A DNA stretch of 6,929 nt from Flavobacteriaceae bacterium (GTDB lineage: Bacteria > Bacteroidota > Bacteroidia > Flavobacteriales > Flavobacteriaceae). Position 1 is the stretch's first letter, and every line of letters begins with the position of its first letter. A program made the translations under genes and the position numbers. Below are positions 1 to 5,747 of this stretch, piece after piece. The notes beneath the pieces were generated by a model. That model was not told the DNA's origin, did not search any database, and saw nothing but the letters and a program-made list of their open reading frames with translations. The DNA is taken from positions 1 through 6,929 of the forward strand of contig DAOVTC010000055.1 in NCBI GenBank assembly GCA_030633285.1, written 5' to 3'.

Positions 1-929
1 ACAGCTGCACCGGCAATAAAAACACTACCTTCTAAGGCATAATAAATTTTATCATCAAGACCCCAAGCAATAGTTGTTAGTAATCCATTTTTAGAATATT
101 GTATTTTTTCACCGGTATTCATTAATAAAAAACAACCGGTTCCATAAGTATTTTTGATATCACCTTTTTCAAAACATGCTTGTCCGAAAAGTGCTGCCTG
201 TTGATCTCCTGCAATTCCAGTTATTGGAATAGTATTTCCGTCAAGAATAAAATTACCAAAATGGTAACTTGAAGCTTTTACTTCAGGTAGCATTGATTTT
301 GGAATATCTAAGATTTTCAATAGTTTTTCATCCCATTGTAAAGTTTTGATATTGAACAACATTGTTCGGGAAGCATTTGAATAATCAGTGGCATGTACTT
401 TTCCATCAGTTAACTTCCAAAGTAACCACGTATCAATGGTTCCGAAAAGTAATTCATCATTTTGAGCTTGTTTTTTTGCATTGGGAACATTGTCTAAAAT
501 CCATTTTATTTTGGTTGCAGAAAAATATGAATCAATAACCAATCCTGTATTTTCTTTGACGTAATCCTCAAGACCTTGTTTTTTTAGGTATTTACAAATA
601 TCACTTGTGCGAACATCTTGCCATACAATGGCATTATAAACAGGTTTCCCTGTTTTTTTATTCCAAACAATGGTAGTTTCTCTTTGATTTGAAATTCCAA
701 TTGCTACAATTGAAGAAAATTTGATATTTTCTTCTTTAACTACATTTTGTAATGTTTGAATTTGTGTTTGGTATATTTCTAAAGGGTTTTGTTCTACCCA
801 ACCATGTTCAGGATATATTTGTTCAGTTTCTTGCTGTGAAATGCTACATATTTTACCAGTTTCATCAAATAATACTGAACGAGAACTTGTTGTTCCTTGA
901 TCTAGAGCAATGATGTATTTTTTTGACAT
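1..929 (-). CDS. glpK: Glycerol kinase, partial (C-terminus outside window)
   Basis: This is an FGGY-family kinase that phosphorylates glycerol with ATP to sn-glycerol 3-phosphate in the cytoplasm, trapping glycerol brought in by the adjacent facilitator. I translated 309 codons from the ATG at 929-927; the reading frame is open to the window edge, so roughly 60% of a usual ~500-residue enzyme is visible. Seen: the N-terminal phosphate loop DQGTTSSR (residues 10-17), NQRETT (81-86) and IVWQDVR (101-107) of the substrate-binding half, then [10 protein letters not shown] (241-250) with the catalytic-base Asp242, YGTGCF (262-267) and NTGEK (271-275). The start is one base after the glpF stop (TAA-A-ATG), which suggests translational coupling. 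The segment before GIAGDQQ reads [10 protein letters not shown], where E. coli has the GGTR loop that binds the inhibitor fructose 1,6-bisphosphate; the arginine is missing here. The family call is firm. Confidence 0.97.
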   Translation of the reverse strand, partial: MSKKYIIALDQGTTSSRSVLFDETGKICSISQQETEQIYPEHGWVEQNPLEIYQTQIQTLQNVVKEENIKFSSIVAIGISNQRETTIVWNKKTGKPVYNAIVWQDVRTSDICKYLKKQGLEDYVKENTGLVIDSYFSATKIKWILDNVPNAKKQAQNDELLFGTIDTWLLWKLTDGKVHATDYSNASRTMLFNIKTLQWDEKLLKILDIPKSMLPEVKASSYHFGNFILDGNTIPITGIAGDQQAALFGQACFEKGDIKNTYGTGCFLLMNTGEKIQYSKNGLLTTIAWGLDDKIYYALEGSVFIAGAA

Positions 930-930
930 T

Positions 931-1734
931 TTATTTGATTTTTTCAGATTTATAACCTTTTACAACAGCAAAAACTAAAACAATAACTGCTATTAAAATT
1001 ATAAACCAATATTTAATTTGTAAATCATTTTCATATAACATTTTATAAGCGGCGCCTCCTAATAAACCTCCTAAAATTGGACCAAAAAACGGTATTGGAG
1101 CATATTTCCAGTCAGAACTTCCTTTTCCATTAATGGGAAGTAAAAAGTGCGCTATTCGAGGGCCAAAATCTCTTGCAGGGTTGATTGCAAACCCAGTTGT
1201 ACCACCTAGTGAAAACCCTATAGCCATAATTAATGCACCAACAACCAAAGGATTTAAACCTTCTGTAAAGTTATTTGTACCAATAAAAAGTAAACCAAAA
1301 ATTAATATAGCAGTAGCTACCATTTCACTTACAAAATTGTGAATATATGAGCGTATAGCTGGTACAGTGCTAAAAACAGCTAATTTAGAGACTTTGTCTT
1401 TTGTTTTTGACCAATGAGGAATGTAAAATATCCAAACTAATACTGCACCACTAAAGGCACCTGATATTTGTGCTATGATGTATCCTAAGACTTTATTCCA
1501 AGGAAACTCTCCTGCAAAAGCAAAACCTAAAGTTACAGCTGGATTAATATGTGCACCACTAATACTGCCCACAGCATAAATTGCAAAAGTAACACCAATA
1601 CCCCAAGCTATAACTATTGTGAGCCAACCGGTATTTTCTGCTTTTGAATCTTTTAAAACTGCACCGGCAACAACGCCTCCTCCAAATATAATAAGTAAAA
1701 AAGTTCCTAAAAATTCTGCTAGATAAATTGACAT
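931..1734 (-). CDS. glpF: Glycerol uptake facilitator (aquaglyceroporin, MIP family)
   Basis: This is an inner-membrane channel of the major intrinsic protein family, 267 residues, for passive entry of glycerol and similar small polyols. Seen: the first half-helix motif HINPAVTL (NPA at 64-66) and the second, NPARDFGPR (NPA at 185-187). Asp189 directly after Arg188 is the usual mark of glycerol channels rather than water-only aquaporins. Aligned by hand to E. coli GlpF, the selectivity-filter residues Trp48, Gly191, Phe200 and Arg206 correspond to Trp44, Gly173, Phe182 and Arg188, so the filter is complete. After the expected sixth helix (about 212-233) there is another hydrophobic stretch at about 242-259 followed by a basic tail, possibly a seventh membrane segment. 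glpK follows after one base, so the two form one transcription unit. An inverted repeat ending in a T-run sits immediately before the ATG. Confidence 0.96.
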   Translation of the reverse strand: MSIYLAEFLGTFLLIIFGGGVVAGAVLKDSKAENTGWLTIVIAWGIGVTFAIYAVGSISGAHINPAVTLGFAFAGEFPWNKVLGYIIAQISGAFSGAVLVWIFYIPHWSKTKDKVSKLAVFSTVPAIRSYIHNFVSEMVATAILIFGLLFIGTNNFTEGLNPLVVGALIMAIGFSLGGTTGFAINPARDFGPRIAHFLLPINGKGSSDWKYAPIPFFGPILGGLLGGAAYKMLYENDLQIKYWFIILIAVIVLVFAVVKGYKSEKIK

Positions 1735-1738
1735 AAAA

Positions 1739-1768
1739 AATTTGGTTATTAGTTGATTATGCCAAATT
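1739..1768 (-). promoter_or_regulatory. Inverted repeat with T-run between the DUF3179 gene and glpF
   Basis: Seven-base arms AATTTGG (1739-1745) and CCAAATT (1762-1768) enclose 16 bases. Read on the minus strand, the second arm runs straight into six T residues (1740-1735, two shared with the arm) and then the glpF ATG. It could be a weak terminator for the DUF3179 gene, an attenuator-like hairpin before glpF, or an operator. Only two G-C pairs and a long loop make a stable RNA hairpin doubtful. Confidence 0.3.
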
Positions 1769-1773
1769 ACAGA

Positions 1774-2913
1774 TTATTTTTTATATATTTCAGTTTCAGG
1801 GTAAAAAGCCAACCAGGCAAATGCAAAATGGTTACTATGAGGTTCAATCTGTAATTGTTTTCCTTTCAGTTTTCCATCATAACAATACCCGGTAATATCC
1901 CAACTTGAATGGGTTTGGATATCTTTAAAAATTTTATTTACTTTTTCAAATGTTAGTTCTTTACTATCAAGTTTACGATTATAAACAGCAATAGTTCCTA
2001 TATCTTTTGATTCATTAATGTTTGCCTGATCTAAAATAGAAACTGTTCCTGATTGATGAAATAAAACAACTTTTTTAGATTTAAATGTGTCGTTTATAAC
2101 ACCTTTGTTTTCAATATCTGAAAGAGTATAAACTTTGTAATTTCCATTATTTTCAATATCAACAATTCGTTCCATAGGAGGTAAACGCTTATCTATTTTG
2201 TCTGAATCAAAAAACCGTTCGTAAGGTTTGGCATTTTCGTTATCGTAATTTTTGTAAGGATTTGTTCCATAATTTTTTTCAGATTCGGCAAAACCAGTTT
2301 TTTTTGACATGATTTTACCATGTGGGTATCGATTAAAAAATTCTTCAACAGAAATAATTAATGAAGGTAAAATATCCAATTCTTTTTTATCTAATTCACC
2401 TACAATGGCTACACCCATTAATTGCTGCCATAAAGTTTCAGTATTTCGATCAAGCATTACCATATCACTATTTCTTAGCATACCGGAAGGTTCAAACTCC
2501 ATTAAATTTTCTTTTCCATTATATTCTAATTTTCGATGATAAACGATACCCGAATTACAAAGTGGACAATAAGTTACTAAAATTGGAATATCACTCAATA
2601 CGTCATTAGAAATCTCATGCATGGTTAGTATATTCAACGAATATGCTTTTGCTTTTCCATCAATTTCAATAGCAATAACAGGTTCTTTGGCAAAAAACAT
2701 ACTCAATCCCTTTTCTTTGCTAACAAATTTTGGAAAATCTAAAGTTGGAAAAGAGCCTTTAGGTAATACGATTTGAATTTCAGATAGATTAACAGAATGT
2801 TTAGTAATATCAGTTTTCCAGTCAAATGGAATATTTTTTGGATTTTGCATTTGTGCTGATAATAACACGATATTGAAAAGAAAAATTGGTGATAATAAGT
2901 ATTTATATATCAT
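1774..2913 (-). CDS. Secreted DUF3179 domain protein, function unknown
   Basis: This 379-residue protein belongs to the DUF3179 family, for which I know no established reaction. Residues 1-20 form a signal peptide (hydrophobic core about 6-18, likely cleavage after Ala20 in LLSAQ), so the mature protein is probably periplasmic or surface-exposed. Family hallmarks seen in order: LTMHEISND (97-104, His99), VTYCPLCNSGIVYHR (113-127, a CxxC pair at Cys116 and Cys119), FEPSGMLRNSDMVMLDR (140-156), TETLWQQ (158-164), LFHQSGT (284-290, His286), and the C-terminal SSWDITGYCYDGKLKG and AFAWLAFYPET. The CxxC plus conserved histidines would suit metal or redox chemistry, but that is inference. The ATG at 2913 gives a complete signal peptide. 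On the minus strand TATTTTCG (2944-2937) is a one-mismatch candidate for the -7 promoter element. The 39-bp gap to glpF allows co-transcription, though no functional link is evident. Confidence 0.92.
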   Translation of the reverse strand: MIYKYLLSPIFLFNIVLLSAQMQNPKNIPFDWKTDITKHSVNLSEIQIVLPKGSFPTLDFPKFVSKEKGLSMFFAKEPVIAIEIDGKAKAYSLNILTMHEISNDVLSDIPILVTYCPLCNSGIVYHRKLEYNGKENLMEFEPSGMLRNSDMVMLDRNTETLWQQLMGVAIVGELDKKELDILPSLIISVEEFFNRYPHGKIMSKKTGFAESEKNYGTNPYKNYDNENAKPYERFFDSDKIDKRLPPMERIVDIENNGNYKVYTLSDIENKGVINDTFKSKKVVLFHQSGTVSILDQANINESKDIGTIAVYNRKLDSKELTFEKVNKIFKDIQTHSSWDITGYCYDGKLKGKQLQIEPHSNHFAFAWLAFYPETEIYKK

Positions 2914-2948
2914 AAGAAAAGGTTTAGTATTTATGACGAAAATATTGT

Positions 2949-2965
2949 AAAAACCTTTCCAAGGT
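2949..2965 (-). terminator. Weak candidate intrinsic terminator after the small membrane protein gene
   Basis: On the minus strand ACCTT-GGA-AAGGT (2965-2953) forms a 5-bp stem with a 3-base loop and runs into TTTT (2952-2949). It lies 18 bases past the stop codon of the 60-residue gene and before the DUF3179 gene, where an operon end would fit. The short stem keeps confidence low. Confidence 0.35.
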
Positions 2966-2982
2966 ATTAAAAAAAATAAGAA

Positions 2983-3165
2983 CTAATTTCTGTCTTTTCT
3001 TTTTTTTGCCTGGTAGTAAAAAAAATAGGCTAAGGCAATTAAAAGGATAAAAGGTAAGTAAGTACCAATTACAATACCGATTTCATAACCACTATCAGGA
3101 GCATTTTCAATTTTTTCTTTAATATCTTCTACTTGAAGAAGTAATAAAAGTGAGATTAATTTCAT
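2983..3165 (-). CDS. Small single-span membrane protein, unknown function
   Basis: I do not recognise a named family for this 60-residue protein. Seen: a short leucine-rich N-terminus (residues 3-10), a charged stretch VEDIKEKIENAPDSG (12-26), one clear membrane segment at about 28-51 ending in aromatic residues, and a strongly basic tail AKKRKDRN (53-60). By the positive-inside rule the tail should be cytoplasmic and the acidic N-terminal part periplasmic. That it is real is supported by its arrangement: its ATG overlaps the TGA of the upstream hydratase-family gene in an ATGA junction (3165-3162), which implies translational coupling, and no other gene occupies the interval. The N-terminal leucine run is short for a cleaved signal peptide but could be one. 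A membrane anchor or assembly helper for a neighbour is possible; nothing in the sequence proves it. Confidence 0.75.
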   Translation of the reverse strand: MKLISLLLLLQVEDIKEKIENAPDSGYEIGIVIGTYLPFILLIALAYFFYYQAKKRKDRN

Positions 3166-3917
3166 TTTTTAAATTTTTGTAATGCGTTTTTTGTAAATTC
3201 TGATAAAACAAGTTTTCCGCTAATTTCGGCTCTTTCTAAAAGTAAATCATCCCAGTGATTGGTGTTTTGCCATAACACTTTTTTCATTTCCTCCAAAGCT
3301 TGTGAATTGTAACTTGCTAATTTTTGAATCAAAATTTCAATGGCTTCATCCATTTCACGATTATTTTCAAAAACTCTTGAAAACAACCCTTTTTCTTTAG
3401 CCCAATAGGCAGTTTTCCAATTAGTAGCATCAATAGTTAATTCGCTTAAAGCGGAAACTCCAACTCTCCTTTCAAGAGCTGGTGCAATAACAAAAGGACC
3501 AATTCCAATACTAAATTCTGAAAGTTTTACACTAGCAGCTTCGGTAGCAAAACAATAATCAGTAGCAGCAATAATTCCAACACCACCACCAACAGCTTTA
3601 CCTTGTACTCTACCAATAATTAATTTAGTGCATTTACGCATTGCATTGATCAAATTGGCAAATCCTGAGAAAAACTGTTTACCTTCTTCAATGTTTTTTA
3701 TTTCTATAAGCTCATCAAAAGAAGCACCACCACAAAATGCTTTTTCACCTTCACTTTGTAATAAAATAATATTTATTTCTTCATCTTCTCCTAATCTATT
3801 TATAGTATCAATTAACCGATTTAATAATTCGCTGGGAAATGAATTACTTGCAGAATGAAAAAAGGTAACAGTTGCTACTTTATTTTCTTTGTGAGTGTAG
3901 ATTGTTCCTTTGTTCAT
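3162..3917 (-). CDS. Enoyl-CoA hydratase/isomerase family protein (crotonase fold)
   Basis: This is a 251-residue cytoplasmic crotonase-superfamily enzyme that acts on an acyl-CoA, normal in length for the family. Seen: the first oxyanion-hole/CoA segment KAFCGGASFDEL (59-70), the second GKAVGGGVGIIAATD (107-120), and LSEFSIGIGPFVIAPALERRVG (132-153). Aligned by hand to rat mitochondrial enoyl-CoA hydratase, Glu164 corresponds to Glu134, but Glu144 (in GGGCELA) is replaced by Gly114. A single acidic residue is found in several isomerases and, as I recall, in bacterial 3-methylglutaconyl-CoA hydratase-like members, so a plain beta-oxidation hydratase is not assured and I give no gene symbol. 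The ATG at 3917 has no Shine-Dalgarno sequence and an A-rich leader. No clear -7 element lies in the 77 bp after fabD, so it may be read through from fabD. The gene overlaps the small membrane protein gene by 4 bp. Confidence 0.9.
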   Translation of the reverse strand: MNKGTIYTHKENKVATVTFFHSASNSFPSELLNRLIDTINRLGEDEEINIILLQSEGEKAFCGGASFDELIEIKNIEEGKQFFSGFANLINAMRKCTKLIIGRVQGKAVGGGVGIIAATDYCFATEAASVKLSEFSIGIGPFVIAPALERRVGVSALSELTIDATNWKTAYWAKEKGLFSRVFENNREMDEAIEILIQKLASYNSQALEEMKKVLWQNTNHWDDLLLERAEISGKLVLSEFTKNALQKFKK

Positions 3918-3929
3918 TTTATTTTTGGT

Positions 3930-3990
3930 TTAAAGTTTGAGATTCCTGCCTACGCAGGAATGACATTTTTTTTAAAATAAATTAAAGTTT
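3930..3990. repeat. Nine-base direct repeats flanking the palindrome and T-run
   Basis: TTAAAGTTT occurs exactly at 3930-3938 and again at 3982-3990, on either side of the palindrome at 3942-3961 and the T-run at 3965-3973. The identity stops sharply at nine bases on both sides. This is the arrangement expected of a target-site duplication around a small inserted element, but the motif is AT-rich and the region is of low complexity, so chance is a fair alternative. Confidence 0.4.
3942..3961. repeat. Perfect 8-bp palindrome, possible dispersed repeat element
   Basis: The arms ATTCCTGC (3942-3949) and GCAGGAAT (3954-3961) are perfect complements around a CTAC loop, followed by GACA and a run of nine T. 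From memory it resembles an intergenic repeat family of the form ATTCCTGC-N4-GCAGGAATGACA seen in many copies in bacterial genomes, including flavobacteria. As a hairpin with a T-run it reads as a terminator only on the plus strand, opposite to both flanking genes, so it does not obviously end fabD transcription. Confidence 0.75.
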
Positions 3991-3994
3991 AACT

Positions 3995-4873
3995 TTATGA
4001 GATTCCATTTGCAATTACGTTTCTATCAATTTTACGCATCAAACCTTGCAAAACTTTACCAGGTCCAATTTCAGTAAATTCTGTACCGCCATCTGCAATC
4101 ATTTGTTGGATAGTTTGTGTCCACTTTACAGGAGCAGTTAGTTGCGCAATTAAATTTTCTTTTATTTCTGCAGCATTATTTACAGCTTTTGCTGTTACAT
4201 TTTGATAGATCGGACAAGCAGGTTCATTAAAAGTTGTATTTTCAATAGCAGCAGCTAGCTCTTCTCTTGCTGGTTCCATTAAAGGCGAATGAAATGCTCC
4301 GCCAACTGGTAAAACTAAAGCACGACGAGCACCAACTTCTTTTAAAATTTCACAGGCATGGTCAATGGCTTTTAGATCACCTGATATTACTAATTGACCC
4401 GGGCAATTATAATTTGCTGCAACTACAATGCCGCTAACTTGATTACAAACTTCTTCAACAATTTTATCTTCTAATCCTAAAACAGCAGCCATAGTTGAAG
4501 GTTCTATTTCGCAAGCTTTTTGCATTGCCAAAGCACGTTGTGAAACTAATTTGAGAGCAGATTCAAAATTTAAAACACCATTGGCAACTAATGCTGAAAA
4601 TTCTCCAAGAGAATGCCCTGCAACCATTTCAGGTTTAAAATCATCGCCTAATGTTTTGGCTAATATAACAGAGTGTAAAAAAATAGCAGGTTGCGTAACT
4701 TTGGTTTGTTTTAAATCTTCAGCAGTACCTTCAAACATAATAGTGGTAATGTTAAAACCTAAGATTGAATTTGCTTTGTTAAAATATTCTTGTGCTAATG
4801 GAGATTTTTCAAATAAGTCTAATCCCATTCCAGAGAATTGGGCTCCTTGACCGGGAAATAAGTATGCATGCAT
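3995..4873 (-). CDS. fabD: Malonyl-CoA:ACP transacylase
   Basis: This cytoplasmic enzyme moves the malonyl group from CoA to acyl carrier protein, supplying the extender unit for type II fatty acid synthesis. At 292 residues it is close to the ~309 of E. coli FabD. Seen: the N-terminal LFPGQGAQFSGMG (5-17), the nucleophile elbow GHSLGE (86-91) with catalytic Ser88, Arg113 in SQRALAMQ (111-118) for the malonyl carboxylate, the catalytic His195 in GGAFHSPLM (191-199), and the C-terminal EIGPGKVLQGL (268-278). The ATG at 4873 starts MHAYLFPGQG, the usual family beginning, after an A-rich leader with no Shine-Dalgarno sequence. A good Bacteroidota -7 element lies about 31 bp upstream. It stands apart from other fab genes in this window: its downstream neighbour is the hydratase-family gene, with 77 bp between, and a divergent transporter lies upstream. 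Confidence 0.97.
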   Translation of the reverse strand: MHAYLFPGQGAQFSGMGLDLFEKSPLAQEYFNKANSILGFNITTIMFEGTAEDLKQTKVTQPAIFLHSVILAKTLGDDFKPEMVAGHSLGEFSALVANGVLNFESALKLVSQRALAMQKACEIEPSTMAAVLGLEDKIVEEVCNQVSGIVVAANYNCPGQLVISGDLKAIDHACEILKEVGARRALVLPVGGAFHSPLMEPAREELAAAIENTTFNEPACPIYQNVTAKAVNNAAEIKENLIAQLTAPVKWTQTIQQMIADGGTEFTEIGPGKVLQGLMRKIDRNVIANGIS

Positions 4874-4903
4874 AGTTTGTTGTGTGTTTGTTTAATTGTT
4901 TTA

Positions 4904-4911
4904 CAAAAATA
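4904..4911 (-). promoter_or_regulatory. Candidate -7 promoter element of fabD
   Basis: On the minus strand TATTTTTG (4911-4904) matches the Bacteroidota sigma-ABfr -7 consensus TAnnTTTG at every fixed position. Transcription would start a few bases downstream, leaving a leader of roughly 25 A- and C-rich bases before the fabD ATG at 4873, as is usual for this phylum. No clear -33 TTG is visible upstream; the stretch there is instead the heptamer repeat. Confidence 0.45.
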
Positions 4912-4924
4912 GGAGAATTAAAAT

Positions 4925-4952
4925 AAAAAGTTGAAAGTTAAAAGTAAAAAGT
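4925..4952. repeat. Four tandem imperfect heptamers (consensus WRAAAGT)
   Basis: Four consecutive 7-base units read AAAAAGT, TGAAAGT, TAAAAGT and AAAAAGT on the plus strand, all in phase with no gap; a degenerate fifth (TAGTAAAGT) follows at 4953-4961. On the minus strand the units are ACTTTNN, lying just upstream of the fabD -7 element. Unit count could vary between strains through slippage. A regulatory role is inference. Confidence 0.7.
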
Positions 4953-5051
4953 TAGTAAAGTGGTTGATTTTAGGAGAGAAACTCGTAAACTTTTATTTAG
5001 GAAATACAAGTAAATATTTTTTTATATTTTAGTACCAATAACTAGCTAAGT

Positions 5052-5744
5052 ATGAATTTAAAAAAAAGAAATCTTGCGTTTAATATTTATTTAATTTTAG
5101 CTTCAATTTTTATTGCTTCTTTGGTTGTTTCTAATCTAATATTTCAAAAGTTTTTTTATTGGGATTTTTTTGGAATATATACATTTGAGATTTCAATTGG
5201 AATTTTACCATATCCCATTACTTTTCTAGTAACCGATATCATTTCAGAAATATATGGAAAGAAGAAAGCAAACCAAGTAGTGATTGCTGGTATTTTTGCT
5301 TCTGCTTTTTCTTTATTAATTATTATGATTTCTGATATTGCTCCTGCAACGGAATGGTCACCTGTAGACAATAAATTATTTCATAAAGTTTTTGGTTTAT
5401 CTGCTTTAGCAGTTTTTGCATCGACGATGGCATATTTGGTTGCTCAATTTGTTGATATTAGAATTTATCATTTTTGGAAGAAAAAAACTCAAGGAAGACA
5501 TTTGTGGTTGCGTAATAATTTTTCAACAATTTCTTCTCAATTCTTAGATACTTTTTCTGTTTTATTTTTATTGTGTTCTTTTGGTGTGATTGAATGGGAT
5601 TTATTTGGAGTTCTATTACTTAGCGGATTTTTATATAAACTTTTAATTGCCTTATTAGACACACCATTGCTATACTTTTTTGTGTATTGGTTTAGAAGGA
5701 AATTTGATTTACAAGTTGGTGAGGAGATAGAGTTGATAAGTTAA
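5052..5744 (+). CDS. Queuosine precursor transporter, YhhQ/VUT family
   Basis: This is a 230-residue integral membrane protein of the YhhQ/QPTR (VUT, formerly DUF165) family. Characterised members import queuosine precursors (preQ0, preQ1 or queuine) for the wobble-base modification of tRNAs with GUN anticodons. Seen: about six hydrophobic segments (roughly 10-33, 46-62, 76-95, 116-136, 164-180 and 183-212) and the family signature PYPITFLVTDIISEIYGKKKAN (53-74) with Asp62 and Glu66. Also seen are AQFVDIRIYHFWKKKTQGRH (131-150) and RNNFSTISSQFLDT (154-167) with Arg154, Asn155, Gln163 and Asp166. The ATG at 5052 gives a short charged N-terminus before the first helix, as expected. It is the only plus-strand gene in the window, is divergent from fabD, and stands alone. 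No queuosine synthesis gene is visible nearby, so the exact substrate stays open. Confidence 0.92.
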   Translation: MNLKKRNLAFNIYLILASIFIASLVVSNLIFQKFFYWDFFGIYTFEISIGILPYPITFLVTDIISEIYGKKKANQVVIAGIFASAFSLLIIMISDIAPATEWSPVDNKLFHKVFGLSALAVFASTMAYLVAQFVDIRIYHFWKKKTQGRHLWLRNNFSTISSQFLDTFSVLFLLCSFGVIEWDLFGVLLLSGFLYKLLIALLDTPLLYFFVYWFRRKFDLQVGEEIELIS

Positions 5745-5747
5745 ATT

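Larger units (their letters stand above)
4874..5051. other. Divergent intergenic region between fabD and the queuosine transporter gene
   Basis: This 178-bp gap is the longest in the window. It holds the candidate fabD promoter (4904-4911, minus) and a four-unit heptamer repeat (4925-4952). For the plus-strand gene, TATATTTT (5023-5030) matches the TAnnTTTG consensus except for the last base, but no matching -33 TTG lies at the usual spacing, so that promoter is not resolved. I see no small gene, RNA or riboswitch fold in it; in particular no preQ1-type pseudoknot could be made out by eye before the transporter. Confidence 0.5.

Noticed and set aside
1739..1775. A glpF promoter at TAATTTGG on the minus strand
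   Set aside because: The consensus TAnnTTTG needs one more base between TA and TTTG, and no TTG lies at -33 spacing.
3162..3165. A frameshift joining the hydratase-family gene and the 60-residue protein into one fusion
   Set aside because: The hydratase-family protein has full family length and ends normally; the 4-bp ATGA overlap is a standard coupled start-stop junction.
3984..3997. The short palindrome AAAGTTTAACTTT overlapping the fabD stop codon as a terminator
   Set aside because: It has a single G-C pair in the stem and no T-run following, so it is unlikely to work as a hairpin.
4551..4850. A 99-codon open frame on the plus strand inside fabD
   Set aside because: It is antisense to a gene with all catalytic motifs in place, its translation shows no recognisable family, and it has no start-site context of its own.
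4925..4952. A CRISPR-like or iteron array in the tandem heptamers
   Set aside because: Units are 7 bp with no spacers, and no cas or replication gene lies nearby; it is a short microsatellite-type repeat.
4962..5051. A preQ1 riboswitch before the queuosine transporter gene
   Set aside because: The leader lacks a recognisable G/C stem followed by the A-rich tail and loop of the known preQ1 classes; by eye there is no support.
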